This document shows, one piece after another, positions 32,744-40,785 of a stretch of 49,422 nt of DNA (position 1 is the first letter of the stretch; each line of letters starts with the position of its first letter). The notes under the pieces are model-generated. The model saw only the letters and a program-made list of their open reading frames with translations. It had not been told where the DNA came from and searched no databases. Where the stretch lies: the NCBI GenBank assembly GCA_002331255.1, contig DCZD01000022.1:71927-121348 (forward strand), in the 5' to 3' direction. This DNA is from Acidimicrobiaceae bacterium UBA2093. Its GTDB lineage: Bacteria > Actinomycetota > Acidimicrobiia > Acidimicrobiales > Ilumatobacteraceae. The position numbers and the translations under genes were made by a program.

Positions 32744-34021
32744 TCAGTCACGTAACTGCCATTCGACTCCGGACGGAGTGTCGCGAACTTCGACGCCTAT
32801 GTCGGCGAACGCATCTCGAATGGTGTCAGAGAGGTCGAAGCGTTTCTCGGCTCGGACGATGCCTCGCAGGGAGAGCAGTGCCTCGACGAATGGTGCGACA
32901 GTTTCGCGTGGATCACGCGCTCCGCCCACGGCAAGATCGCCAAGGTTGCTGATCATCGAGCGAAGGGTTGCTCGCGCGCGGTCAGCATCGTCGCTTTGCA
33001 GTGAATCAGTCGACCACTCTTGCATTGCCTGCTCAAGCTCGAGTGCTGCTCTCACAGCAGCTATCGGGTCACGCGCTTCCAATGCTGCATCGAACCGCAG
33101 TCTGCAGTCCGATGTCACCGCAGTGAGCGAGGTTGCAATGACTTCGGCTTGCGATGTCGTAGCTACGTCGACGTCGGACGTCGCTGGCGCGCGAGAACCT
33201 CTGTTTGGTTGGGCGGCGGGGTCGCGCAGTAGGTCGAGTGGAAATTCGTCGCGACTTTCAAAAACGCGTGTCTCGCCTTTGTGGCGAATTGTGACAGTGC
33301 CGTTACCTGCAACCGTGCAGCAGTCACTGTCGATGTCAATGACGACAGCGGTGTGTTCGTCGACGCCCAATACGAAAGTGTCGTCATCCAGCATGGTCTC
33401 AAGCAGGCGAAGACGAGTGTCGCCGAGGTAGCAGTAGCGCGTGTCGTGATTTCCGCCTTCGGCATTGTCAAAGTGGGGGATGACCACTGCGTGTACGCCG
33501 ATGTCACCAAGAACATTGAGGCCATCGAGAAGTCGGACATCTTCGCCGACTTTGTAGATCTCGTAGACCGGCACGGTGTATTTGCCAAGTGTGAGCGCAG
33601 CTGCCGACGCGAACGTGATGATGCCACCCTCGTTGAGCTTTGTGCGGAGCACTTCAGCAAAACGGCTGCCGGACCACTGGCGAAGGGCATAGGTGGGTGA
33701 TCCAGGTCCGGCAAAAAGGTATGACGCTGAGTCCACCATTCGTAGACCCCGTTCGACCGAAACGGGATCTGCGGCGATATGGGTGTCATGAAGGCGCACC
33801 AGTCCGGCAACTTTGGCATCGATGTTGACGCTCACCTTGAAATAATCGATGGCTCGACTGGCGAGTTCGGGTGCGTTCTCCTGGAACCCGAACGGAGTGT
33901 CGACGATGACTGCATCGACCGGGGAGGGGAGTTTGGCGACGAGTCGTCGGTGTGTGCTGACCATCGTTGGTGCGGTCTCGCCCGAACCCATGATGGTGAG
34001 AATGCGAGGCAACGTACTCAT
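32744..34021 (-). CDS. Fusion of a cyanophycinase/peptidase S51-like domain with a cysteinyl-tRNA-synthetase C-terminal domain
   Basis: A 425-residue cytoplasmic protein. Residues 1-265 look like a class-I-glutamine-amidotransferase-type fold of the S51/cyanophycinase group: MGSGETAPTM start, YLFAGPGSPTYALRQW, a nucleophile elbow TFASAAALTLG (Ser139), PVYEIYKVG (Glu154), VVIPHFDNAEGGNHDTR (His183) and VDEHTAVVIDIDSDCCTVAG. Residues 266-300 are a Ser/Thr/Ala-rich linker. Residues 305-425 match the DALR helical region and tail of CysS: RFDAALEARDPIAAVRAALE, then KRFDLSDTIRDAFADIGVEV and RDTPSGVEW, where CysS has 'ADxIRDxLxxxGIxLEDTPxGTxW'. No CysS catalytic core is present. The family-typical GxSAG elbow is changed to ASAA. 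The start overlaps the upstream hydrolase stop (ATGA). Confidence 0.8.
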   Translation of the reverse strand: MSTLPRILTIMGSGETAPTMVSTHRRLVAKLPSPVDAVIVDTPFGFQENAPELASRAIDYFKVSVNIDAKVAGLVRLHDTHIAADPVSVERGLRMVDSASYLFAGPGSPTYALRQWSGSRFAEVLRTKLNEGGIITFASAAALTLGKYTVPVYEIYKVGEDVRLLDGLNVLGDIGVHAVVIPHFDNAEGGNHDTRYCYLGDTRLRLLETMLDDDTFVLGVDEHTAVVIDIDSDCCTVAGNGTVTIRHKGETRVFESRDEFPLDLLRDPAAQPNRGSRAPATSDVDVATTSQAEVIATSLTAVTSDCRLRFDAALEARDPIAAVRAALELEQAMQEWSTDSLQSDDADRARATLRSMISNLGDLAVGGARDPRETVAPFVEALLSLRGIVRAEKRFDLSDTIRDAFADIGVEVRDTPSGVEWQLRD

Positions 34022-34929
34022 GCGAAGAAACCCTCTGTGATTGCGGCGTGAATGGCGTCGGCGAACTGACGCGGATATTGGGCATGAAGATCGTGGTCAG
34101 CACCAATGAACGGAGCCACTCGACTGCGATCGAGGCTCTGCACTGCTCGCTCCAGCGAAGCCCGTTTGTTGTGTGAGAAATCGGAGTCGTCAAGCGCGGG
34201 CGCAAACATGACCGGCACAGTGATGTCCGGAAAAAGGTCGTGGGGAGAATGTTCCCACAGACCGCGGAGAATCTTCATGTGTCGATCCCGAGTGAGCCAC
34301 GGTCGTACCGTCCCATCTGGGAGGTGTTCCATGTTGGCAAGCGTCGCGTCGATTGCATCGTCTGGCCAGTCTGGATGTGTCGCCTTGATGGCAGCCCATA
34401 GACGGTCGTATCGCGTGCCAGCGATGTGAGGAGGGGCAAGTTGGCTGGCGCAGTCTTCCCAATCTGGAAAGGCGGACTTCAAGTCGATGGTTCCTCCATC
34501 GACTGCACACACTCCGCGAATTCGCTGTGCGTGTTTCCATGCGAGGTGAACGACGATGTTTCCACCCCATGACTGTCCGATAACAATCGGACGCAACCAC
34601 GTTGCATCGTTGGTCGTGAGCGAGTCGATAACAGCAGCAAGGTCATCGGTGACAGTGTCCATGTCGTAGCCATCGTCAGGTTTGTCGCTGGTGCCATGAC
34701 CACGTTGATCGATGGCCACCACGCCATGGCCGAGAGCGCTCAAGCGGCGCGCGGCGCCGTCCCAGAGTTGCGCGTTCGAAGCAAGACCATGCACCATCAC
34801 AATGGGCGTGCCAGTCGGGTTCGGAGTGCCCCACATGCGACAACTGATCTCAAGCTCAGGAGTGAGATGAATACGGATAATGGTTGGTGTGCCGGCGGAC
34901 GAAAGGTCATGGGGCGACTGATGCACCAT
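34018..34929 (-). CDS. Alpha/beta hydrolase, translationally coupled to the S51-CysS fusion
   Basis: A 303-residue alpha/beta hydrolase with VMVHGLASNAQLWDG (oxyanion region), IDQRGHGTSDKP, nucleophile elbow IGQSWGGN (Ser120), an acid in the MFAPALDDSDF region and a C-terminal GADHDLHAQYP histidine. The Trp after the nucleophile (SWGG) is common in C-C bond and haloalkane-type hydrolases but is not diagnostic. Its stop overlaps the start of the fusion gene by four bases, so the two products are expected in similar amounts. It is divergent from the LLM gene at 35032. Confidence 0.87.
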   Translation of the reverse strand: MVHQSPHDLSSAGTPTIIRIHLTPELEISCRMWGTPNPTGTPIVMVHGLASNAQLWDGAARRLSALGHGVVAIDQRGHGTSDKPDDGYDMDTVTDDLAAVIDSLTTNDATWLRPIVIGQSWGGNIVVHLAWKHAQRIRGVCAVDGGTIDLKSAFPDWEDCASQLAPPHIAGTRYDRLWAAIKATHPDWPDDAIDATLANMEHLPDGTVRPWLTRDRHMKILRGLWEHSPHDLFPDITVPVMFAPALDDSDFSHNKRASLERAVQSLDRSRVAPFIGADHDLHAQYPRQFADAIHAAITEGFFA

Positions 34930-35002
34930 CGCATTGTCGCAGGGCCGAGCGGAAAAACAACCGCAAGCAGGGCTCGGGTTCTGTGTGTCGTCAGCCAGAA
35001 CC

Positions 35003-35008
35003 TAGGGT
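35003..35008 (+). promoter_or_regulatory. Possible -10 of the 35032 LLM gene
   Basis: TAGGGT would give a transcription start near 35015 and a leader of about 17 bases, enough to include the Shine-Dalgarno at 35022. Confidence 0.35.
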
Positions 35009-35021
35009 GAGGGCACTGTAC

Positions 35022-35026
35022 GGAGG
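35022..35026 (+). promoter_or_regulatory. Shine-Dalgarno deciding the start of the 35032 LLM gene
   Basis: GGAGG lies five bases before ATG 35032, which is therefore preferred over GTG 35026, which begins inside the motif. Confidence 0.65.
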
Positions 35027-35031
35027 TGCAC

Positions 35032-36087
35032 ATGAAGTTGGCGATGATGTTGAACTACGCCGGCGGATTCAAGGAATCTGTCGACCAAGTCGTTGAACTG
35101 GAAAAAGCAGGTCTTGATCAGGTGTGGGTGCCCGAGGCGTACAGCTTCGATGCGATTTCACAAGTGGGCTATCTGGCCGCTCGAACGGAGCGAGTGGAAA
35201 TCGCAACGGGCATCTTGAACGTGTACTCACGTACGGCAACGCTCATGGCAATGACGGCAGCTGGTTGTGACTACGTCAGCAATGGTCGATTCATACTCGG
35301 CCTTGGCGCATCTGGACCTCAGGTCGTCGAAGGTTTTCACGGCGTGCCCTACGAGAAGCCAATGCAGCGCATCAAGGAATACATCGATGTTTGTCGCGAA
35401 GTGTGGAAGCGTGAAGCGCCGCTCAACTATGACGGCAAGACAGTGAAGGTGCCGTTGCCTGCCGGACAGGGGACAGGTCTCGGCAAACCACTCAAGATCA
35501 TCAATCATCCGGTCCGAAAGACGATTCCAATCTGGTGGGCATCACTCAAGGACAGGAGCATCGAAGCAACCGCGGCCTATGCCGATGGTTGGTTGCCAAT
35601 TATGTTCATTCCCGAGAAGTACGACCAAGTGTGGGGTGCGTCCCTCAAGTTGGGTTTTGCGAAGCGTGATTCATCGCTCGGAAAACTCGAGATCGCTGCG
35701 GGCGGGATGCTCGCCATTGACGACTCGCTGACCGGCGAGACCAAGCACAAGATTCTCGACTTCGCTCGACCTGGAGTGGCGTTGTACGTGGGCGGTATGG
35801 GTGCTCGCGGCAAGAACTTCTACAACGACATTGCAGTCGCGTACGGCTACGCAGACGAGGCACGCATGATCCAAGATCTGTATCTCGACGGCAAGAAGGA
35901 CGAAGCAGCAAGCCATGTTCCATCTGAGTGGCTCGACCTGTCAAACCTTGTCGGCCCGCGGTCGTTCATCAGAGAACGCGTGGCAGCTTTCAAGTCCGCC
36001 GGGGTCACTGTGTTGAACGTGAATCCCGTCGGGCCGAACGCAGTCAAGACAATCGAGACACTTCGCTCCATCGTCGACGAGGCCTGA
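35032..36087 (+). CDS. LLM-class F420-dependent-type oxidoreductase
   Basis: A 351-residue luciferase-like TIM-barrel enzyme. MKLAMMLNYAGGFKESVDQV opens the barrel, LDQVWVPEAYSFDA and VEIATGILNVYSRTATLMAMTA follow, then GRFILGLGASGPQVVEGFHG and the second-half PIWWASLKDRSIEATAAYADGWLP. This combination corresponds to the subfamily I know as TIGR03559 (Rv3520c-like), which is restricted to F420 producers. The substrate is unknown. A beta-lactamase-fold esterase gene follows seven bases after the stop. Confidence 0.88.
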   Translation: MKLAMMLNYAGGFKESVDQVVELEKAGLDQVWVPEAYSFDAISQVGYLAARTERVEIATGILNVYSRTATLMAMTAAGCDYVSNGRFILGLGASGPQVVEGFHGVPYEKPMQRIKEYIDVCREVWKREAPLNYDGKTVKVPLPAGQGTGLGKPLKIINHPVRKTIPIWWASLKDRSIEATAAYADGWLPIMFIPEKYDQVWGASLKLGFAKRDSSLGKLEIAAGGMLAIDDSLTGETKHKILDFARPGVALYVGGMGARGKNFYNDIAVAYGYADEARMIQDLYLDGKKDEAASHVPSEWLDLSNLVGPRSFIRERVAAFKSAGVTVLNVNPVGPNAVKTIETLRSIVDEA

Positions 36088-36094
36088 GGTCACT

Positions 36095-37273
36095 GTGGGC
36101 GTCCCAATCAACGGAACCGTTGCCCCCGGATGGGAGCCTGTTCGTGATGTATTCGTTGCGAACTTCGAAGCTCAAGGTGAAGTGGGAGCCGGGGTCAGCA
36201 TCGTCCATCGTGGTGAGTGCGTCATTGATTTGCTTGGTGGCTACACCGACAAGACAGATTCTATTCCGTATTCACAAGACACCTTGCAGCTCGTGTTCAG
36301 CACCACGAAGGGAATTGCCGCTATTGCGCTCGCCATGCTTGTCGAGAGGGGACAAGTGGACTACGACGATTTCGTCGTCGACCACTGGCCAGAGTTCGGG
36401 CAGCACGGCAAGAACACGGCAACTGTCGCCCAGCTGGTTTCACACCAGTGTGGGCTGTACGCAGTCGATGGTCCTTTGACATTGGATGAAGCGCTCGAGT
36501 GGGACCTCATCACTTCGCGTCTTGCGGCAACCGCACCACGATGGCCAATCGGCACCGCGCACGGATACCACGCACTCACATACGGCTGGCTGATCGGTGA
36601 GGTCATTCGCCGCGTCGATGGACGCTCACCCGGTCGATTTGTGCAAGAAGAGATCGCCGGACCTCTTGGAGTTGAGATGTACATCGGTCTGCCTGGCGAA
36701 CACGAGCCCCGAGTCTCTCCCGTCACGACTCAACGTGCGACGAAGAAGGAATCGAAAGTCGATCCGAAGGTTGCGGCGATGATCGAAAAGTTCATGGGCC
36801 CGGGGACACCTGCACACGATGCACTGTCGCTCAGTGGAGTGTTCGGAGAAGGTGCGTTCAACCAGCCACGTGTTCGCGCTGCGGAAATTCCTGCCGCGAA
36901 CGGAATCACAAACGCCCGTTCATTGGCGACCATCTATGCCGCAACCTTGCGCGAGGTGAACGGTGTTCGTCTGTTGTCAACAGAGATCCGCGAACGCGCG
37001 GCGCGCACTGTGACTCCGGAAAACGAACCTGACAAGTGTCTCGTGTTGGGCACAACCTTTGGTATGGGATTTATGACAAGTGGACCGTTCGTACCTATGG
37101 CAGGTCCGGGAAGTTACGGTCATCCAGGAGCGGGAGGATCCGTGGCCTTCGCACAGCCATCTCGCGACTTGGCGTTTGCCTATGTCATGAATGCGATGTC
37201 AGCAAACCTTGCTGGTGACCCGCGCTCGCAGGCACTCATCAAGGTTGCATCGTCGGTCGCAGATTCGCTCTGA
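36095..37273 (+). CDS. Beta-lactamase-fold serine hydrolase (class C/esterase EstB type)
   Basis: A 392-residue soluble serine hydrolase without a signal peptide. The catalytic SxxK is FSTTKG (Ser69, Lys72), the Tyr motif is GYHALTYGWL (Tyr158), and HPGAGGSVAFAQP takes the place of KTG. Absence of export and an intact SxxK-Tyr pair fit an intracellular family VIII esterase rather than a lactam-resistance enzyme. The same operon as the LLM oxidoreductase suggests a shared, perhaps ester-containing, substrate. The GTG start is seven bases after the LLM stop. Its last 35 bases overlap the convergent MFS gene. Confidence 0.88.
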   Translation: MGVPINGTVAPGWEPVRDVFVANFEAQGEVGAGVSIVHRGECVIDLLGGYTDKTDSIPYSQDTLQLVFSTTKGIAAIALAMLVERGQVDYDDFVVDHWPEFGQHGKNTATVAQLVSHQCGLYAVDGPLTLDEALEWDLITSRLAATAPRWPIGTAHGYHALTYGWLIGEVIRRVDGRSPGRFVQEEIAGPLGVEMYIGLPGEHEPRVSPVTTQRATKKESKVDPKVAAMIEKFMGPGTPAHDALSLSGVFGEGAFNQPRVRAAEIPAANGITNARSLATIYAATLREVNGVRLLSTEIRERAARTVTPENEPDKCLVLGTTFGMGFMTSGPFVPMAGPGSYGHPGAGGSVAFAQPSRDLAFAYVMNAMSANLAGDPRSQALIKVASSVADSL

Positions 37274-38471
37274 GCGTTCGGGTGAACATCAGATAGGTGA
37301 TGCTCGCGGCTGCGGCTGCTGCAGCAAAGATAGCGATTGTTGGGCGCACGCCGATTGAGTCTGATGTGACGCCTGCAAGGATGCTCGTGACGCTCAACAT
37401 CAACGTCACGAGTGCAAAGTCGCCCGCCATCACTCGGCCACGCAGAGCGTCTGGAGATTCCATCTGTAGCCCATACGTGGACAGGGTCCATTGAGCACCG
37501 CCACCAAGGTGGGCGAGCGCGACAGCAATTCCAGCAATGACAATGGAAGGTGAGACTGCTGCGCCGACGTAACACACAGAAAACACGAGCCCCGAAATTC
37601 CACAGATATGCAGAATTCGTCGCATGTCGCCACCAGCCATGCGTGCGGCGATGATCGGCCCGAGGCCACTTCCGATTCCACGTGCTCCGAAGAGCAGCCC
37701 ACGTCCGGTGTCACCCGCGTCGAAGGCACTCGAGGCGAGGACTGGAATCTGACTCACGATGCCTGCACCTACCGCAAAGGTGAGCTTCGAACACATGAGC
37801 GCAAAGATCACCTTGTCTTCTCGCGCAAGTTGAACCGCTTCCTTCATGTCGCGCATTGGCCGCATCCTTTGCGATGCGTGTTCTGGCGATCTCTCTTCTT
37901 GCATTGCACCATGCACGAGTGCGACCATGCCGGCAGCAACGAAAAACGTGATCGAGTCTGTGATGAACGACGCAGTACGTCCGAAGATGTCGGCATAGAC
38001 GCCACCGAGCGCAGCACCGACAGCGAGCATGACTCCCCATGTGCTGCCAAACAGTGAGTTCGCGAGTCGCAAGTCATCCTCGTTGTCGACGAGATTTGGT
38101 ACCGCGGCTTCCGTGGCCGGACGAACGAATGCTGCAAGACCCGAAATCATGCACTGTGCGAGGAATGCAATCCATACGCCTACAGAGTCCGCGAGAAGTA
38201 GTGCGAGCGCGGCAACACCCTGGCCGAGCGAAACGAGTACAAGAATTCTCTTCCTGTCGAACCGATCTGCGGCTGCGCCGGCAACTGGTGAGAGAAGAAA
38301 CGATGGCAAGGTGAGCGACACCAACACCAACGACACGAGAAACTTCGAGCCCGTGAGGTCTTCGACGAGCCCTGCAAGTGCGACAAAGGTGAACCAGTCG
38401 CCAAGGTACGACACAACCTGGGCGATGAAAAGATTTCGGACGTCGCCGTTACGGCGCAGAAGAGAGAACAC
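37239..38471 (-). CDS. MFS transporter (efflux type)
   Basis: A 410-residue membrane protein with 12 predicted hydrophobic segments. The first half contains NLFIAQVVSYLGDWFTFVALAGLV and the loop motif AGAAADRFDRKRILVLV (MFS motif A, GxxxDRxGRR type). A central cytoplasmic loop (MQEERSPEHASQRMRPMRDMKEA) separates the halves. The pattern resembles the MFS_3/enterobactin-exporter group. The GTG at 38471 is separated by one base from the nitronate monooxygenase stop; the long upstream frame to 38654 is inside that gene. The substrate is unknown. Confidence 0.88.
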   Translation of the reverse strand: MFSLLRRNGDVRNLFIAQVVSYLGDWFTFVALAGLVEDLTGSKFLVSLVLVSLTLPSFLLSPVAGAAADRFDRKRILVLVSLGQGVAALALLLADSVGVWIAFLAQCMISGLAAFVRPATEAAVPNLVDNEDDLRLANSLFGSTWGVMLAVGAALGGVYADIFGRTASFITDSITFFVAAGMVALVHGAMQEERSPEHASQRMRPMRDMKEAVQLAREDKVIFALMCSKLTFAVGAGIVSQIPVLASSAFDAGDTGRGLLFGARGIGSGLGPIIAARMAGGDMRRILHICGISGLVFSVCYVGAAVSPSIVIAGIAVALAHLGGGAQWTLSTYGLQMESPDALRGRVMAGDFALVTLMLSVTSILAGVTSDSIGVRPTIAIFAAAAAAASITYLMFTRTLRANLRPTMQP

Positions 38472-38472
38472 G

Positions 38473-39438
38473 TCAGCGCACGTGACGCATCGTGCGCGAG
38501 AGAGCTTGTTCGGCTTCTGAGACGATGCGGCGTACCAGTTCGCCGGCGGGAACCAATGAGGTGATGGCACCGGCACCTTGGCCTGCTGGCATGAATTCCA
38601 TTTTCGGGTCGGCGATGACACCGTCGGATGGTCCGAGATGGTTGACCCCCGCACGACTGGAGATGATGAACTGCTCTGGGAACGACTTCAGTTCCTCTGG
38701 GTGCTCCTCAAATCGCTGTGTCCAATCGGTGCGCACAACGCGACAGGTCTTGCCCGTGTACGCGCGAGAAACGACGGTGTCGTCTTCGGCCATTGACAGC
38801 AGTGTCTCTTTATAGCCAGTTGCAGTGCGAGCTTCAGGCGTGGCGATGAAACGCGTTCCCATCCACACTCCGTCAGCACCAAGTGCAAGTGCAGCTGCAA
38901 GTCCTCGTCCGTCGAACAATCCGCCAGCAGCGACGACTGGAACTTTGTCGCCCACCGCATCGACGACTTGCGGTACGAGCGACATCGTGGCCACTGTTCC
39001 TGTGTGTCCACCGGCTTCGGTTCCTTGTGCGACGACGAAATCACAACCAGTTGCAACCGCAGCAATTGCATGGCGAACTTTCCCGCACATCGAGCCGACC
39101 AAGATGTTGTGCTTGTGCAGTTCGGTGATGACATCACGTGGCACACCGAGCCCAGCGACGTAGATTCGCGCACCTCCGGCGATGATCTCGCGTACGCCGT
39201 CTTCAACATGTTGTGGTGATGCGGTCAACAGATCGACGCCGAAAGGCTTTGAAGTGAGTTTCTTCACCGCTTCTATCTCGCTGCGCAGCGTGGCCATGTC
39301 CATGGTCGAGGCACCGAGCGTGCCAATGCCGCCAGCCTCGGACACCGCTGCGACAAGAGAGTGATACGACACCCCGCCCATGCCGGCGAGCATGACCGGT
39401 ACGTCGATGTCGAGAAGTTCGGTGAGGCGGGTGCGCAT
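38473..39438 (-). CDS. Nitronate monooxygenase family (2-nitropropane dioxygenase-like) FMN enzyme
   Basis: A 321-residue FMN TIM-barrel protein. VMLAGMGGVSYHSLVAAVSEAGG is the N-terminal barrel strand, VAQGTEAGGHTGTVA holds the catalytic His, and VVAAGGLFDGRGLAAALALGADGVWMGTRF the phosphate-binding GG and GTRF. The family oxidises nitronates or acts as an enoyl reductase. In actinobacteria such proteins accompany lipid genes, as the geranylgeranyl-reductase-like gene does here. ATG 39438 is preceded by TACGGT at eight bases; the frame continues to 39564 without conserved residues. Confidence 0.9.
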   Translation of the reverse strand: MRTRLTELLDIDVPVMLAGMGGVSYHSLVAAVSEAGGIGTLGASTMDMATLRSEIEAVKKLTSKPFGVDLLTASPQHVEDGVREIIAGGARIYVAGLGVPRDVITELHKHNILVGSMCGKVRHAIAAVATGCDFVVAQGTEAGGHTGTVATMSLVPQVVDAVGDKVPVVAAGGLFDGRGLAAALALGADGVWMGTRFIATPEARTATGYKETLLSMAEDDTVVSRAYTGKTCRVVRTDWTQRFEEHPEELKSFPEQFIISSRAGVNHLGPSDGVIADPKMEFMPAGQGAGAITSLVPAGELVRRIVSEAEQALSRTMRHVR

Positions 39439-39446
39439 GGGAGCCA

Positions 39447-39452
39447 ACCGTA
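39447..39452 (-). promoter_or_regulatory. Predicted near-leaderless -10 of the nitronate monooxygenase gene
   Basis: TACGGT on the minus strand ends eight bases before ATG 39438. Confidence 0.4.
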
Positions 39453-39463
39453 GTGCCCAGACT

Positions 39464-40681
39464 TCAGTCGACGAATGCCCCAGGACGTCGGAGGAATCCT
39501 CTGTGCCATCGGCGAGGCGTGAAGAGTGCCGCACGCGGTTCGTCTTCGAACATCCAGCGCGCAAAGTTGCGGCGTGTCCATGAGTTCAAATCCACAATTC
39601 TCAACGCGCCTTCTGCGCCGCGGCGATGGGCCAGCACGCGACCTAGTCGGCGTGACATGCGATGGTCCGCATAGAAGTGGTGATCGATCATTGCTTCGTA
39701 TTCCGCACACACGCGTGACGCATCGGTGGTGTGACCGAGTATGGCTCGGGCGGCAAGTTGCCCTGTGAGAAGGGCCTGACCAATACCTTCGCCGGTGAGT
39801 GAGTCGGTCGCACACACGGCATCGCCGATGAAGAGCACTCGACCGACTGCTTTCGTCGCATCATCGACGCGAGCAGGGATTGGCCATGCGGTGTGCCTGT
39901 CTTCGTATACCGCCTCTGGGCCAAGTGCTTCAACGACGTGAGGCCGTGACTTGAGTTCCTCCCACACTTTCTTCATGAACTGCACTCCGTGAGCCTCATC
40001 GCGCAACACGCCGAAGCCGATGTTTGCCCTGTTGCCGGGAAGCGGGAAAGACCAGGCGTATCCGGGTAGTAGGTCTGGTTCGAACCACACGATCAGTTTT
40101 TCTCGCGCCTCACCGGTGACATTGCTGACATATTGACGGAACGCGTGCCACTCGCCGAGGTAATTGTCGAGACCGACACCAAGATGTTTGCGAATGGGTG
40201 ACCACATGCCATCTGCAGCAATGAGGAAGTCGGATTCAAGCGTCACCGTGTCACCGTTCGGTGTGATGCACGACATCACGATTGTGTCATCGTTCTTTTC
40301 GATTGATTGAAAGGACGTGCCTTCGCGAACGTCGACACCGGAGCTCTTGGCTTGAGAGAGAAGCGCGTTGTCAAGTTGTACGCGAGGGGCGATAGCAGCG
40401 AACAGACCGTTCGACTTCGGCAAGTCGAGCGACACCATTCTTCCGGCTGGTGTGCGCAACTTCACCTCGTCACATGGTTGCCAGTCAGACACTTGGCTTC
40501 GATCGAAGTTGAGCTCGTCAAGAATGCGCAGTGCTCCGGTCGTCAGTCCGTCGCCACAGCACTTGTCGCGCGGGAACTGTGCCTTATCGATCAGCGTCAC
40601 CCGTACGCCTTGTTTGGCAAGGGTGATGGCCGCGGCACATCCGGAGGGTCCACCGCCAACGATGGTGACTGAGAGGGGCAC
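39464..40681 (-). CDS. Geranylgeranyl-reductase-family FAD oxidoreductase
   Basis: A 405-residue flavoprotein of the GGR/UbiH-like group. The FAD dinucleotide site is TIVGGGPSGCAAAITLAKQG, the CCGDGLT segment after FPRDK is typical of GGRs, AADGMWSPIRKHLGV is the second FAD contact, and RVLFIGDAVCATDSLTGEGIGQAL the GD motif. GGRs saturate isoprenoid double bonds in menaquinone side chains or lipids; a hydroxylase role cannot be excluded. Start GTG 40681, with TAACCT eight bases upstream. Nitronate monooxygenase follows 25 bp downstream, then the MFS gene. Confidence 0.88.
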   Translation of the reverse strand: MPLSVTIVGGGPSGCAAAITLAKQGVRVTLIDKAQFPRDKCCGDGLTTGALRILDELNFDRSQVSDWQPCDEVKLRTPAGRMVSLDLPKSNGLFAAIAPRVQLDNALLSQAKSSGVDVREGTSFQSIEKNDDTIVMSCITPNGDTVTLESDFLIAADGMWSPIRKHLGVGLDNYLGEWHAFRQYVSNVTGEAREKLIVWFEPDLLPGYAWSFPLPGNRANIGFGVLRDEAHGVQFMKKVWEELKSRPHVVEALGPEAVYEDRHTAWPIPARVDDATKAVGRVLFIGDAVCATDSLTGEGIGQALLTGQLAARAILGHTTDASRVCAEYEAMIDHHFYADHRMSRRLGRVLAHRRGAEGALRIVDLNSWTRRNFARWMFEDEPRAALFTPRRWHRGFLRRPGAFVD

Positions 40682-40689
40682 GGCGACAG

Positions 40690-40695
40690 AGGTTA
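40690..40695 (-). promoter_or_regulatory. Predicted near-leaderless -10 of the GGR-like gene
   Basis: TAACCT on the minus strand ends eight bases before GTG 40681. Confidence 0.4.
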
Positions 40696-40735
40696 GGTCC
40701 GTGCTGTCAATAAGTCCCCTCGGAGCAGACGTTCC

Positions 40736-40741
40736 TATGAT
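40736..40741 (+). promoter_or_regulatory. Predicted -10 of the SDR-MaoC unit
   Basis: TATGAT is a near-consensus -10. It would give a leader of about 38 bases carrying an AGGGGA ribosome-binding site at 40772-40777, eight bases before ATG 40786. This unit is therefore SD-led, unlike most others here. Confidence 0.45.
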
Positions 40742-40785
40742 GAACAGGCAGAAGAAACTCTTCTCAAAGACAGGGGACGTGAACG

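Noticed and set aside
36095..37273. Antibiotic-resistance beta-lactamase
   Set aside because: There is no signal peptide and the KTG motif is replaced by an HPG segment, which fits an intracellular family VIII esterase.
40705..40710. Minus-strand TTGACA as a -35 for the GGR-like gene
   Set aside because: Only nine bases separate it from the TAACCT hexamer, too short for a sigma70-type spacer; treated as coincidence.
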